A DNA stretch of 64,000 bases from Clostridia bacterium (GTDB lineage Bacteria; Bacillota; Clostridia; Oscillospirales; Acutalibacteraceae), in NCBI GenBank assembly GCA_017397105.1, contig JAFQKF010000002.1, forward strand, positions 1 through 64,000. Reading direction: 5' to 3'. Position numbers and translations under genes: made by a program. Each line of letters starts with the position of its first letter. Position 1 is the stretch's first letter. Positions 39,741 through 49,235 of the stretch are shown piece by piece. The notes beneath the pieces are model-generated. The model ran no database searches. It worked only from the letters and a program-made list of their open reading frames with translations, and was not told the origin of the DNA.

Positions 39741-40911
39741 ATCTCTCTCCTTGGTTTGAAATTTTTTGAAGCTTTTTGCCGCTCCTGTAGCCGATTGTGT
39801 AAGAAACACGGGGCTTGCGGATGGTTGCCTTTTCGCTGTCAACGGGAGTAAGTTCATTGATTTTAGAGCAGTTTTCAGTTTTGAGGCAGGTGGTGAATTT
39901 TTCGGTGATAACGTCAAAGCTGTCCTGCTCAAAGTCAGCATCGCAAGTGAACGAATAGAGCGACTGTGACGAATTACAGGCTTTGAATGAGGTGAAAACG
40001 GGGGTGAGTGTGTGTGAATCAACACTTTCGAGAATATCTCTTGTAAGAACAGATGAGAGTATGAAGCAGGGACAGGCGGGGAATGCGGTTGAAGCAAGCT
40101 TAGATTTAAGCTCAAGGCTGCTCGAGTACGCCGCATCATAGGCTATTGCAGTGCCGTTTCCGAAATCCTCAGGCTTGTATTCGGTGATATCATGCTCAAA
40201 AATCCGGCGGATAATTACAATGTGGCGATTGTCTTTTTTTCTTATAATTTTGTTGATGTCAAGGTAATAGTCGCCAAGAGCGCTCTCGTTTTCGTTAAGA
40301 TGTGCATTCTCAAAAAGAGATGAGCAATAAAGGTCATATGCGGCAACGGCGGGCTCGTTTGCATAATGAGCCGCAATGGCATTCCAGAGTTTTTTGAAAA
40401 TCTTTTCGGATTTATCTTTTTTCTTCGATTTTTCGTCAAAGGCCGTGACGCAATGGAGATTAAGAATTACGTAAACGCCGGCCTTTTTGCAATGATTAAT
40501 TATTGAATCAAGCTTTTCAAAATCGGGAGCACCCTTGATTTTGCTTGAATAGAGCATACAACGGTCAAAGGTGAGTTCAACGCAGTTGAAGCCGTCTTTT
40601 GCAAGGCGGGAGATATCGGCAAGAGAGAGAAAAGAGTCACCGTAAACTCTCACAAGCTGAGCCTCTCCGTAAGCGCCGAAGCGTTTAAAAAGAGCTTCCC
40701 TGATACTGAGGTCGGGTATATTGCCGTTGGGTATAATGCAACGCAGGCGAATCACTTCACCCTTTGCGTTTACAATATCCGAGCCCTTGCAGCTTAAAAA
40801 AGAATCATCATTAAAAAGAGAAATATCCTTGGACTTTGCGTAGCCTAAAGCGGAAGGGATGCAGGCTGCGGCAACGCCTGCCGCACAGCCGATACCGGCA
40901 ATTTTATTCAT
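39730..40911 (-). CDS. GH5-like protein lacking both catalytic glutamates
   Basis: 393 residues with an N-terminal signal-like helix (1-24). The order LRC, DGFNCVELTFDRCML, VYVILNLHC and YANEPAVAAYDL matches the cellulase/GH5 barrel (usual LRG, GFNxVRLP, VILDLH, YxNEPAVxGYDL). Where GH5 has Asn-Glu-Pro for the acid/base, this protein reads Tyr-Cys-Ser-Ser (195-198). Where the nucleophile Gly-Glu-Phe-Gly is expected it reads FILSSVLT (283-290). It is therefore probably not a hydrolase but a binding or structural relative. Gene overlaps vanZ-like and lipoprotein genes. Alignment was by eye. Confidence 0.7.
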   Translation of the reverse strand: MNKIAGIGCAAGVAAACIPSALGYAKSKDISLFNDDSFLSCKGSDIVNAKGEVIRLRCIIPNGNIPDLSIREALFKRFGAYGEAQLVRVYGDSFLSLADISRLAKDGFNCVELTFDRCMLYSSKIKGAPDFEKLDSIINHCKKAGVYVILNLHCVTAFDEKSKKKDKSEKIFKKLWNAIAAHYANEPAVAAYDLYCSSLFENAHLNENESALGDYYLDINKIIRKKDNRHIVIIRRIFEHDITEYKPEDFGNGTAIAYDAAYSSSLELKSKLASTAFPACPCFILSSVLTRDILESVDSHTLTPVFTSFKACNSSQSLYSFTCDADFEQDSFDVITEKFTTCLKTENCSKINELTPVDSEKATIRKPRVSYTIGYRSGKKLQKISNQGERYED

Positions 40912-41368
40912 GCTGTGACCTCCTTTGAGTTATACGGTGAAAAAGTCGGATTGTTATCACAAGAGCGGCGACAGTGAGTACCGCACCGGCAGAGTCAACA
41001 AAAAAATCCTTTACGTCGCAAGCACGCCCCTCTGAGAAAAGCTGATGGATTTCATCGGTTGCGGCATAGACTGCCGAGATGATAACCGTAATCAATGGAC
41101 GCAAGCGGTTGAAAGAGAAAGCCAGCGCAAAGAAGAGAGAAAAGGTGAATGCGCAGTATTCGAGGAAATGAGCGCACGTGCGCACCAGATGCAAATCAAG
41201 TTCAAAGCCGATAAGGGCGCTGAGAAAGTCACGCACTTTTTCGCTCAGGGAAGCTGATTCCGGTCCGTTTTGCGCTGAAAGACCGAATATCATGAATGCC
41301 AGCAGGGCGGTCAATCCCCAGAAGAATACCGACAGTACAATACGAATTTTTTTGTTTTTTACGAGCAT
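40904..41368 (-). CDS. VanZ-like family membrane protein
   Basis: 154 residues, four membrane helices. FGLSAQNGPESASLSEKV, the conserved HFLEYCAF and DEIHQLFSEGRACDVKDFFVDS are the VanZ hallmarks. VanZ of enterococci raises teicoplanin resistance; the role of chromosomal relatives is not settled, and this one should not be read as resistance. Start is the ATG at 41368 after AAGGA. It overlaps the GH5-like gene by 8 bases. Confidence 0.9.
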   Translation of the reverse strand: MLVKNKKIRIVLSVFFWGLTALLAFMIFGLSAQNGPESASLSEKVRDFLSALIGFELDLHLVRTCAHFLEYCAFTFSLFFALAFSFNRLRPLITVIISAVYAATDEIHQLFSEGRACDVKDFFVDSAGAVLTVAALVITIRLFHRITQRRSQHE

Positions 41369-41382
41369 TTTAAAAATCCTTA

Positions 41383-43011
41383 TCAATCAAATCTTTTGGC
41401 TTCAATAAAGCAGATGCTGTCGCCTGAGGCGGAGCAATGAATCTGCTCAATGTCTTCAGCACAAACGAATGCTGAGGGGGCGAGATAGAGCGGATAAAAA
41501 ACTGCGTGATTGAGCAGATGTGATTCTGCCGCAAAGCAAGCGCTTACAATGTCTGTGGAAGCGTTGTGGTTCATTGTGTTCTTGACGAGAGAAACGTATT
41601 CGTCGTTTACGTAGTTAAAAATATTATCCGCCTTGTCTGAGGTAAATGAATTGAGGAAGCCTGAAGCGCTGATGGTCGAGGCAGCCACGGGGGCAAGGGC
41701 AATCTGATAATCGCCGGACTTTATTCTGCGGAGCAATTCATCATCGCTTACGGCTTCAACGGAAATTGCAAGGCTTGTTGAAAGCACACGCTGCCATATC
41801 TGAAGCTGAGGGCGTAACGCCATATCATACTTTTCGCTGCAAAGCAGCTTTACGGTAACTTTATTTGTGCCCAATTCTTCAAGGGCCTTGTTCCAGTAAG
41901 CGGTTGCTGAGCTTTCGTTGTACGATATACCTTTTGCACTGTTTTTGGTGAGCTCGTTATAATTAGCGCCGCACGCTGTACAGCACGGAGGCACAAGACC
42001 TGAGTAAAAATCAGCTGTGGGCTGCAGAGCGGATAATTCATCACGCTTAATGCTGTTGCAGAAAGCAAGGCGCACCGCCTCGTTAGACATAACCGAATCG
42101 TCACAGTTAAAGCAGAAACCGTAAACGGTATCATTTATAAGCTGAACGTTTACGTTTTCAAGTCCATATAAATCGGAGTTAGGGAAAACTGATGCCGAGT
42201 AAGTGCCGAGGCTGAGCTTTTTTGCAATATCAGCGGAGTCGCTGTTGAAATAAAAGCTTACCGTTGCCGGCGAAACCTCGCTGTTGCCTGAATAAAGATT
42301 ATTCTTACGAACGGTTATGTACTGCTCAGGGTCCCAGAATGTGATATAAAACGGACCGTTACACAGCAGATATTCGGAAGAAAGGCCGTATCTGCCGCCT
42401 GTAAGATTAAAGAAATCTTCATTGCACGGCATGAATACACTTTCGCTCAGACGCTCGAGGAAATCTGCGCAAGGGGAGTTGAGAGTAACTGTAAGCGTAT
42501 ATTTATCGTCCGCTTTAACTCCGAGAGTTGAAATATCCGCAGAGCCGTTGAAGATTTGCTCAGCGTTCTTTATGGGGAAAAACAGAGCGGCGTCGGGGCA
42601 GAGCATCTGCGGATTTACCGCTCTTCGAAAAGCAAAAACAAAATCGTAAGCGGTGACGCTCGCATCAAAGGTTTCCTCGTAATCATCGCCGAGGACGGTG
42701 CCGTTTGAGCTTTTCACAACTCGCCAGCTTGTATCCTCACGCAGCTTGAAAGTATAGGTGAGCAAATCAGGGCTGACGCTCCAGCTTTCGGCAACACCCG
42801 GCACAACCTGACCGTTGCCGTCAACACGGGTAAGACCTTCAAAGCAACTGTTTATAATTATTTTTGTGTCCGTGCCCTGAGTAAACTGCGGGTCCAGAGA
42901 TGAGGGTGCCGCAGAAACAGGGTAATAAAATGCGCCGCCGCTGCCGTCTGAGCACGAAGCCAGCGACAGTAAAAGAGCAAGTATTAAAAATACGGCTGCA
43001 ATTCTTTTCAT
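41383..43011 (-). CDS. ABC-type solute-binding lipoprotein, family 5 (OppA-like)
   Basis: 542 residues, lipobox SLASC (Cys20). AAPSSLDPQFTQGTD, FEGLTRVDGNGQVVPGVAESW and YTFKLREDTSWR are typical of peptide/nickel-binding family 5 proteins. It probably captures peptides or similar solutes outside the membrane. No permease or ATPase gene is beside it; its neighbours are topB and vanZ-like, so it must use a transporter coded elsewhere or act alone. Start ATG follows GGGAAAGG; it lies 17 bases after topB. Confidence 0.9.
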   Translation of the reverse strand: MKRIAAVFLILALLLSLASCSDGSGGAFYYPVSAAPSSLDPQFTQGTDTKIIINSCFEGLTRVDGNGQVVPGVAESWSVSPDLLTYTFKLREDTSWRVVKSSNGTVLGDDYEETFDASVTAYDFVFAFRRAVNPQMLCPDAALFFPIKNAEQIFNGSADISTLGVKADDKYTLTVTLNSPCADFLERLSESVFMPCNEDFFNLTGGRYGLSSEYLLCNGPFYITFWDPEQYITVRKNNLYSGNSEVSPATVSFYFNSDSADIAKKLSLGTYSASVFPNSDLYGLENVNVQLINDTVYGFCFNCDDSVMSNEAVRLAFCNSIKRDELSALQPTADFYSGLVPPCCTACGANYNELTKNSAKGISYNESSATAYWNKALEELGTNKVTVKLLCSEKYDMALRPQLQIWQRVLSTSLAISVEAVSDDELLRRIKSGDYQIALAPVAASTISASGFLNSFTSDKADNIFNYVNDEYVSLVKNTMNHNASTDIVSACFAAESHLLNHAVFYPLYLAPSAFVCAEDIEQIHCSASGDSICFIEAKRFD

Positions 43012-43028
43012 GTGAATAAACCTTTCCC

Positions 43029-45203
43029 TCAGGAATTTTCCTGCATCCATTTCGCAAGCTGATCAGCAAGAGGGTTGCTTGACGGCTTTGCGTTGGATTG
43101 CTTTTGCATATATTTCATTACGTCGCGCTTGCCTGCGCCGCTTTCCTGCTTGCGTTTTTCAAAATCGCTCAGGCGCTCACGGAAGCCGCAGACACAGTAG
43201 AAGGTTTTCTTTTCGCCCTCGCCACGCAGCTCGAGCTTTTTGTGGCACTCGGGGCATCGGGCATTGGTGACAACGCTCAGGCTCTTGCGGTAGCCGCACT
43301 CACGGTCCTGACAAATGAGCATACGGCCTTTTTTGCCGTTAACCTCAAGCATGAATTTTCCGCATTCGGGGCATTTTTCACGGGTCATGTTATCGTGGCG
43401 GTAAGCGGATGAATCGGCTATGACGCTTGAAACAAGAGAGCTTGCGTATTTGCGCATTTCGGCAATGAAGCCTCTGTCATTTGCCTTACCTGCGGCAATA
43501 AGAGAGAGCTGCTGCTCCCACTTTGCGGTAAGCTCGGCGGATTTAAGGTCAGCAGGTACAATATTAATGAGCTGCCTGCCCTTTGATGTGGGGATTATTT
43601 CTTTACCTTTTCGCTCAATGCAGAAAGAATCAAAGAGCTTTTCTATAATATCAGCACGGGTTGCGGGAGTGCCGAGACCTCCTGCAGATTTCAGCGCATC
43701 ACGCAGCTTGCCGTCGTCTACCTGACCGGTAGGATTCTCCATTGCGGTGAGGAGAGTTGCTTCGTTATATCTGGCAGGCGGTTTTGTTTTGCCGTTGATA
43801 ACCTTGATATCCTTGAGGAAAACGGGTGCGCCCTGAGAAAGAGCGGGCAGCTGATGAGAATTTTCGCTGTCCTCATCCTCGTCATCGTCAACAAACTGTG
43901 AATAGACAGCCTTCCAGCCTGCGTTTCTTACGGTTTTACCTTTTGTGTAGAAGTTGTGCTTACCGAAGCTGATTTTCACCTGCACCTCATCATACTCAAA
44001 GCTCAGGCTGAGTACGGCAAGGAATCGGCGCACAACAAGGTCATAAATATTACGCTCATCCCTTGTGAGGCGGTTGAGGTCAACGTATTGCTCGGTGGGG
44101 ATTATTGCGTGATGGTCGGTTACTCTTGCGTTATTTACAAGATATTTCGTCTGCAGAGGACGCGCGCGCAAAAGTGCATTCGCCGCTTCTCTGTAAGGGC
44201 CGATGGCGATAGCTTTGAGCCTTTCGGGCAGAGTAGGCACAACGTCATCGGTGATGTAGCGTGAATCTGTTCTGGGGTAGGTGAGAAGCTTGTGGGTTTC
44301 GTAAAGACTCTGCATTATGGACAAAGTCTGCTTTGCAGAGTAGGAGTATTTTTTGTTGGCATCACGCTGAAGCTCGGTGAGGTCGTATGCGGCAGGCGGT
44401 GCTTGATTTTTATACACCTTGCGTACTTCCGTAAGAGTGCCCCGCTTTCCTCTGAGCTCGCTTGCTATCGCATTTGCCGCTTCAATATCGGAGAAATGCG
44501 CCTGATTGGATGAATTTTTGTAAATTGCGCTGTAGCCGTCAAAATATGCTCTGATGCTGTAATAATCCTTGGGCCTGAATTTCAGGATTTCTTCCTCACG
44601 TTTTACTATCATTGCGAGAGTAGGGGTCTGCACTCTTCCTGCGGAAAGCTGAGCATTGTGCTTGCAGGTCAGGGCACGGCTGACGTTGAGGCCAACAAGC
44701 CAGTCAGCTTCAGCTCTGCACTGAGCACTTCTATAAAGATTATCATACTGGGAGGAGGGCTTGAGATTCGCAAAGCCTTCCTTGATTGCCTTATCCGTCT
44801 GCGATGAAATCCACAGGCGCTTAACAGGTTTTTTGAAGCGTGCTTTTTGTAATATCCAACGGGCAACAAGCTCACCCTCACGCCCTGCGTCGGTTGCGAT
44901 AACGAGCTCGCTGATTTCGTTGCTTGAAAGCAGAGCGCTTACAGCCTTGAATTGCTTTGCGGTCTGCCCTATTACAACCAGCTTCATGTGCTCAGGCAGC
45001 ATGGGCAAATCCTCCATGCGCCAGGTTTTGTATTTGTTGTCATAGGTCTCGGGGTCAGCAAGGGTTACAAGATGACCCAGAGCCCAGGTTACAACGTACT
45101 TATCGCCGATAATGCAGCCGTTGCCGTTTTTCTTGCAGCCAAGCACACGGGCAATGTCTTTTGCCACAGACGGCTTTTCAGCGAGAACAAGGGTTTTGCT
45201 CAT
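43029..45203 (-). CDS. topB: DNA topoisomerase III
   Basis: Type IA topoisomerase of 724 residues that resolves late replication and recombination intermediates. Toprim domain opens KTLVLAEKPSVAKDIARVLG, with TDAGREGELVARWI near residue 105. The catalytic Tyr lies in LLTYPRTDSRYI. SAGRVQTPTLAMIV is also typical. The C-terminal part has two zinc ribbons (CPEC near 618 and 654). Start ATG follows GGAGG. It leads the minus-strand unit. Confidence 0.96.
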   Translation of the reverse strand: MSKTLVLAEKPSVAKDIARVLGCKKNGNGCIIGDKYVVTWALGHLVTLADPETYDNKYKTWRMEDLPMLPEHMKLVVIGQTAKQFKAVSALLSSNEISELVIATDAGREGELVARWILQKARFKKPVKRLWISSQTDKAIKEGFANLKPSSQYDNLYRSAQCRAEADWLVGLNVSRALTCKHNAQLSAGRVQTPTLAMIVKREEEILKFRPKDYYSIRAYFDGYSAIYKNSSNQAHFSDIEAANAIASELRGKRGTLTEVRKVYKNQAPPAAYDLTELQRDANKKYSYSAKQTLSIMQSLYETHKLLTYPRTDSRYITDDVVPTLPERLKAIAIGPYREAANALLRARPLQTKYLVNNARVTDHHAIIPTEQYVDLNRLTRDERNIYDLVVRRFLAVLSLSFEYDEVQVKISFGKHNFYTKGKTVRNAGWKAVYSQFVDDDEDEDSENSHQLPALSQGAPVFLKDIKVINGKTKPPARYNEATLLTAMENPTGQVDDGKLRDALKSAGGLGTPATRADIIEKLFDSFCIERKGKEIIPTSKGRQLINIVPADLKSAELTAKWEQQLSLIAAGKANDRGFIAEMRKYASSLVSSVIADSSAYRHDNMTREKCPECGKFMLEVNGKKGRMLICQDRECGYRKSLSVVTNARCPECHKKLELRGEGEKKTFYCVCGFRERLSDFEKRKQESGAGKRDVMKYMQKQSNAKPSSNPLADQLAKWMQENS

Positions 45204-45339
45204 AACGTTCCTCCGAAAATAAGTTATATATAAATCCTATAATTTACCACTATATATAATATCAAAATAATGCCGCATTAATATTCTGTATTAGAAAAAT
45301 AAATAATTTAACAGCACGTTCAAAAGTTGAAAGTTTTGG

Positions 45340-45368
45340 TTGTATAATATTTTAAAATATGTTATACT
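45340..45368 (+). promoter_or_regulatory. Probable promoter of rmuC
   Basis: TTGTAT (45340-45345) and TATACT (45363-45368), spacer 17, in a very AT-rich stretch. Confidence 0.5.
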
Positions 45369-45409
45369 TAATTAATAATATAATGGATTAATAGAATTTT
45401 GGAGGAGAA

Positions 45410-46738
45410 ATGGAAATTTATTTATATATTATAATAGCTTTGCTTGCTGTAAATGCGGCAATTCTGCTGGTTTTACTGCTGCGTAAGCCGAAGAAGGATA
45501 CCGAGGTCACGTCCTCGCTTGCAGTTAATTCGGAAAAGCTTACTCAGCTCGGTGTCAGCATAAACGATGAATTTGAGCGCAGCAGAAGGGAGCTTAATAC
45601 TCAGCAGAGTGATATGCGTACAGAGAACGTACAGGCTCTCGAAAAGATGAACGAAAAAATTGCGGCAATCGCAAAGGACAATGCGCAGTATCAGGCTAAG
45701 CTTACCGCCGCTCTTAACGAGTCACTCAACTCCATAAGGCTCAATAATATTGAGCAGAATGAAAAGCTTGGCAGGGCGGTTGCCGAAGCGGTTGACAGAA
45801 TGAGAGAAAGCAACGAGAAAAAGCTTGAGCAGATGCGGCTTACGGTTGATGAAAAGCTTGCTTCCACTCTTACCGAAAGGCTTGACAGTTCTTTCAAAAC
45901 AGTTTCCGACCAGCTTGAGAACGTTTACAAATCCTTGGGCGAAATGAAAGAGCTTTCGGGCGGTGTTACCGCAAACGTAACGGCGCTCAATCGAGTGCTT
46001 ACCAACGTCAAGGCAAGAGGTACGTGGGCGGAGATTCAGCTCGGCTCAATCCTTGACCAGACAATTCCCGGCATGTATGAAACAAACTTCGCCTGCACCA
46101 AGGGTTCAGCGGAGAGAGTTGAATTCGCAGTCAGAATCCCTTCGGCGGACGGAAGCATCACTTACCTGCCCGTGGATTCAAAATTCCCCATGGAGGATTA
46201 CGTAAGAGTCTGCACTGCGGCGGACAATGCCGATGCAGTTGCTCTTGAGGCGGCAAGAAAGGCGCTTGAGGACAGAGTGCTCAGCGAAGCCAAAGCCGTA
46301 GCCAAATACATAAACGTACCCGTAACCACCCCTTATGCAATTCTTTACCTTGCAACGGATGCTCTTTTTGCTGAGGTTGTTTCCTCAAAGAGAGGTCTGG
46401 TGGAAAAAATTCAGAACGAATTAAACGTTATGATTGCAGGTCCCACCACCGTTACCGCAATGCTCAATTCTCTTTCAATGGGCTTCAGAGCCGTTGCAAT
46501 TAACGAGAAAGCAAACGAAGTAAGGCTGCTTCTCGGTGCGGCGAAAGCGCAGTATACAAAATTCGGTCTGCTTATCGAAAAGGCGAGGAAGAAAATTGAC
46601 GAGGCAGGCAAATCCCTTGATGAAGCGCAGAAGCGCAACGATATTATCAACAAGAAGCTCAAAAACGTTGAAACTCCCGATATGGCAAATGAGCTTCTCG
46701 GTATAGAGGACAAAACCGAAGCGGATTCGGATGAATAA
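45410..46738 (+). CDS. rmuC: DNA recombination protein RmuC
   Basis: 442 residues. One N-terminal membrane helix (about 3-25), then a long coiled coil (about 40-185), then the RmuC nuclease-like domain: KARGTWAEIQLGSILDQ, VDSKFPMEDYVRV and TPYAILYLATDALFAEVV. In E. coli rmuC affects inversion between short repeats. Start ATG follows TTGGAGGAG. The stop overlaps the leader of the GH3 gene. Confidence 0.95.
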   Translation: MEIYLYIIIALLAVNAAILLVLLLRKPKKDTEVTSSLAVNSEKLTQLGVSINDEFERSRRELNTQQSDMRTENVQALEKMNEKIAAIAKDNAQYQAKLTAALNESLNSIRLNNIEQNEKLGRAVAEAVDRMRESNEKKLEQMRLTVDEKLASTLTERLDSSFKTVSDQLENVYKSLGEMKELSGGVTANVTALNRVLTNVKARGTWAEIQLGSILDQTIPGMYETNFACTKGSAERVEFAVRIPSADGSITYLPVDSKFPMEDYVRVCTAADNADAVALEAARKALEDRVLSEAKAVAKYINVPVTTPYAILYLATDALFAEVVSSKRGLVEKIQNELNVMIAGPTTVTAMLNSLSMGFRAVAINEKANEVRLLLGAAKAQYTKFGLLIEKARKKIDEAGKSLDEAQKRNDIINKKLKNVETPDMANELLGIEDKTEADSDE

Positions 46739-46763
46739 TAATTTTATTAATGGAGGATGCTTT

Positions 46764-49220
46764 ATGAAAGACCCGCGTGAAATACTTTCAATGATGACCC
46801 TTGAAGAAAAGGCAGCCATTTGTGACGGTAAGGATTTCTGGCACCTTAAGGGAATCGAAAGGCTCGGCATACCTGAAATCATGGTATGCGACGGCCCTCA
46901 CGGACTTCGCAAAAAGGATTACAGCAAAAGCGGCTCAAGCCTCAGCCAGAGCGTGCCCGCAATTTGCTTCCCCACCGCAGTTACCACTGCTTGCTCATGG
47001 AATCCCGAGCTTCTTTATCAGATGGGCGTTGCTCTCGGCAACAAGTGCCTCGCTGAAAACGTTGGCGTACTTCTCGGCCCCGGTATCAACATGAAGAGAT
47101 CTCCCCTTTGCGGCAGAAACTTCGAGTATTTCTCTGAGGATCCCGTTCTTGCAGGTGAGCTTTCAGCTTCCTTCATCAACGGTGTTCAGTCCAGGGGAGT
47201 AGGTACTTCCCTTAAGCATTTCTGCGCCAACAGCCAGGAGACCCGCCGCATGACAGGCGATTCCGTTGTTGACGAGCGTGCACTCAGAGAGGTTTATCTT
47301 ACCGCATTTGAAATTGCCGTCAAGAAGGCTCAGCCCTGGACGGTTATGAATTCCTACAATAAAATCAACGGCGAGCACGGCTCCGAAAATAAGCACACCC
47401 AGCTTGAAATCCTCAGGGATGAATGGGGCTTTGAAGGCGCAGTAGTCAGTGACTGGGGCGCAGTAAACGAAAGAGTAAAGGGTCTTGCCTACGGTAACGA
47501 CATTGAGATGCCCTCATCTGCAGGCGCAGGTACTAAGAAGATTATCGAAGCTGTTAAGAATTCAACTCTTGATGAGGCTGTGCTTGATGCAAGAGTAATC
47601 AAAATTCTTGAGCTTATCAAGAAGGCTGACGACGGCGCAAAGGCAGCAAAGAATTCAGGCTTCAAGTTTGATGAAGAGGCAGACCATCTGCTTGCAAAGA
47701 GAGTTGCCGATGAATCCCTTGTTCTCCTCAAGAATAACGGAATTCTTCCCCTTGATACAAGCAAGAAGATTGCGGTTATCGGTGAAATGGCTAAGTCCCC
47801 CAGATATCAGGGCGCAGGCTCCTCACAGATTAACCCCACTCATATGGATAACGCCTTTGACCTTCTCAAGGCTGCAGGTGCAAACGTCACCTATGCTCAG
47901 GGCTATGAGCGCACCCTTGCAAAGGCAAAGAAAAATCCCGAGCACATTGCCGCAGCAGTAGAGCTTGCAAAGCAGAGCGAAACCGTAATCCTCTTCATCG
48001 GTCTTACAGAGGACTATGAATCCGAGGGCTTTGACCGTGCGGATATGAAGCTCCCCGAAGCTCACAATCAGCTTTTCGAGGCTGTAAGCAAGGTTAATTC
48101 CAATATTGTTGTTGTTCTTTCCGGCGGCTCACCCGTGGAGCTTCCCTGGGCAGATCAGGCAAGTGCTATCCTTAATTCCTACCTCGGCGGTCAGGCAGGC
48201 GCAGGCGCAGTTGCCGATATCCTTCTCGGCAAAGTCAACCCCAGCGGTAAGCTTGCCGAAACCTATCCCATGTGCATTCATTGCACTCCCTGCGTAAACT
48301 ACTTCCCCGGCAATCCTGCCACAGTAGAATACAGAGAGAGCATTTACATCGGATACAGATACTATGAAAAGGTAAATAAGAACGTCCGTTATCCCTTCGG
48401 CTACGGTCTGTCTTACACCACGTTTGAATATTCCGATATTACTCTTGATAAGAGCGATATCACTGAGAATGATACCGTAACCGTATCCTTTAAGGTTAAG
48501 AATACAGGCAAGGTTGCAGGCTATGAAACTGCTCAGCTTTACGTTGGCGATGATGAAAGCACAATCTTCAGACCCGTCAAGGAGCTCAAGGGCTTCAAGA
48601 AAATCTGGCTTGAGCCCGGCGAAGAAAAGAGCGTTTCCATTGAGCTTTCAAAGCGTGCATTTGCTTTCTACAACGTGCTTATAAATGATTGGTGCGTTGA
48701 AAGCGGTAAGTTTACCGTTTACGTAGGCGCATCAAGTGCGGATATCAGACTTACGGCTGGTGTCAACGTTACCGCTCAGGCTGTTGAAATCCCTGATTAC
48801 AGAGCAACAGCTCCCGCGTATTACACTGCTGACGTTCAGGAAGTTCCCGATGAGCAGTTCAAGGTAATCCTTGGCAGAGATATTCCTCCCGTTGTAAGAG
48901 ATGCATCCAAGCCTCTCACTATCAGCGACAACTTCGAAAACGCTGCAGGCACAAAATGGGGCGGCAGAATTTACAGAACAATCACCAAGCTTATTCCTCT
49001 CTTTGTTAAGGGACCCGGCGCAAACTTTGCGCTTGCAATTGCAACCCAGACTCCTATCAGAAACTTTATCAGCATGAGCGGCGGAGTTTTCAGCGAAAAG
49101 ATGGCGGCAGGTCTGCTCAGAATCCTCAACGGCGATAAGCCCGGCAAGGGTCTCGGCATGATTCTTTCCTGCATTCCCAAGGCTCTTATGGGCGTTGGTC
49201 CGCTTCTTAAAAATATTTAA
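46764..49220 (+). CDS. Beta-glucosidase, GH3
   Basis: Intracellular glycoside hydrolase family 3 enzyme of 818 residues. N-terminal barrel, C-terminal sandwich and a fibronectin type III-like domain (GYETAQLYVGDDES, PVKELKGFKKIWL). Nucleophile Asp230 in VVSDWGAVNE. LKHFCANSQE and SRYQGAGSSQINP-type (PRYQGAGSSQINP) motifs are also typical. About 120 extra residues follow the last domain (from EVPDEQFKVILGRDIPP), ending in a Gly/Pro/Leu-rich region of unknown role, seen in some clostridial relatives. Start ATG seven bases after GGAGG; no signal peptide. Releases glucose or another sugar from beta-glycosides. Confidence 0.95.
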   Translation: MKDPREILSMMTLEEKAAICDGKDFWHLKGIERLGIPEIMVCDGPHGLRKKDYSKSGSSLSQSVPAICFPTAVTTACSWNPELLYQMGVALGNKCLAENVGVLLGPGINMKRSPLCGRNFEYFSEDPVLAGELSASFINGVQSRGVGTSLKHFCANSQETRRMTGDSVVDERALREVYLTAFEIAVKKAQPWTVMNSYNKINGEHGSENKHTQLEILRDEWGFEGAVVSDWGAVNERVKGLAYGNDIEMPSSAGAGTKKIIEAVKNSTLDEAVLDARVIKILELIKKADDGAKAAKNSGFKFDEEADHLLAKRVADESLVLLKNNGILPLDTSKKIAVIGEMAKSPRYQGAGSSQINPTHMDNAFDLLKAAGANVTYAQGYERTLAKAKKNPEHIAAAVELAKQSETVILFIGLTEDYESEGFDRADMKLPEAHNQLFEAVSKVNSNIVVVLSGGSPVELPWADQASAILNSYLGGQAGAGAVADILLGKVNPSGKLAETYPMCIHCTPCVNYFPGNPATVEYRESIYIGYRYYEKVNKNVRYPFGYGLSYTTFEYSDITLDKSDITENDTVTVSFKVKNTGKVAGYETAQLYVGDDESTIFRPVKELKGFKKIWLEPGEEKSVSIELSKRAFAFYNVLINDWCVESGKFTVYVGASSADIRLTAGVNVTAQAVEIPDYRATAPAYYTADVQEVPDEQFKVILGRDIPPVVRDASKPLTISDNFENAAGTKWGGRIYRTITKLIPLFVKGPGANFALAIATQTPIRNFISMSGGVFSEKMAAGLLRILNGDKPGKGLGMILSCIPKALMGVGPLLKNI

Positions 49221-49235
49221 GTGGGAGAGAGAAAT

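Noticed and set aside
38973..40139. A 388-residue version of the lipoprotein
   Set aside because: The first 133 codons lie out of frame inside the GH5-like gene; the ATG at 39740 has a good ribosome binding site and lipoprotein signal.
40904..41368. Glycopeptide resistance gene
   Set aside because: VanZ-like proteins are common chromosomal genes; no vanHAX or regulator is nearby.
43011..43019. TGTGAATAA, a DnaA-box-like 9-mer
   Set aside because: Single site within the ribosome-binding region and start of the binding-protein gene; expected by chance.
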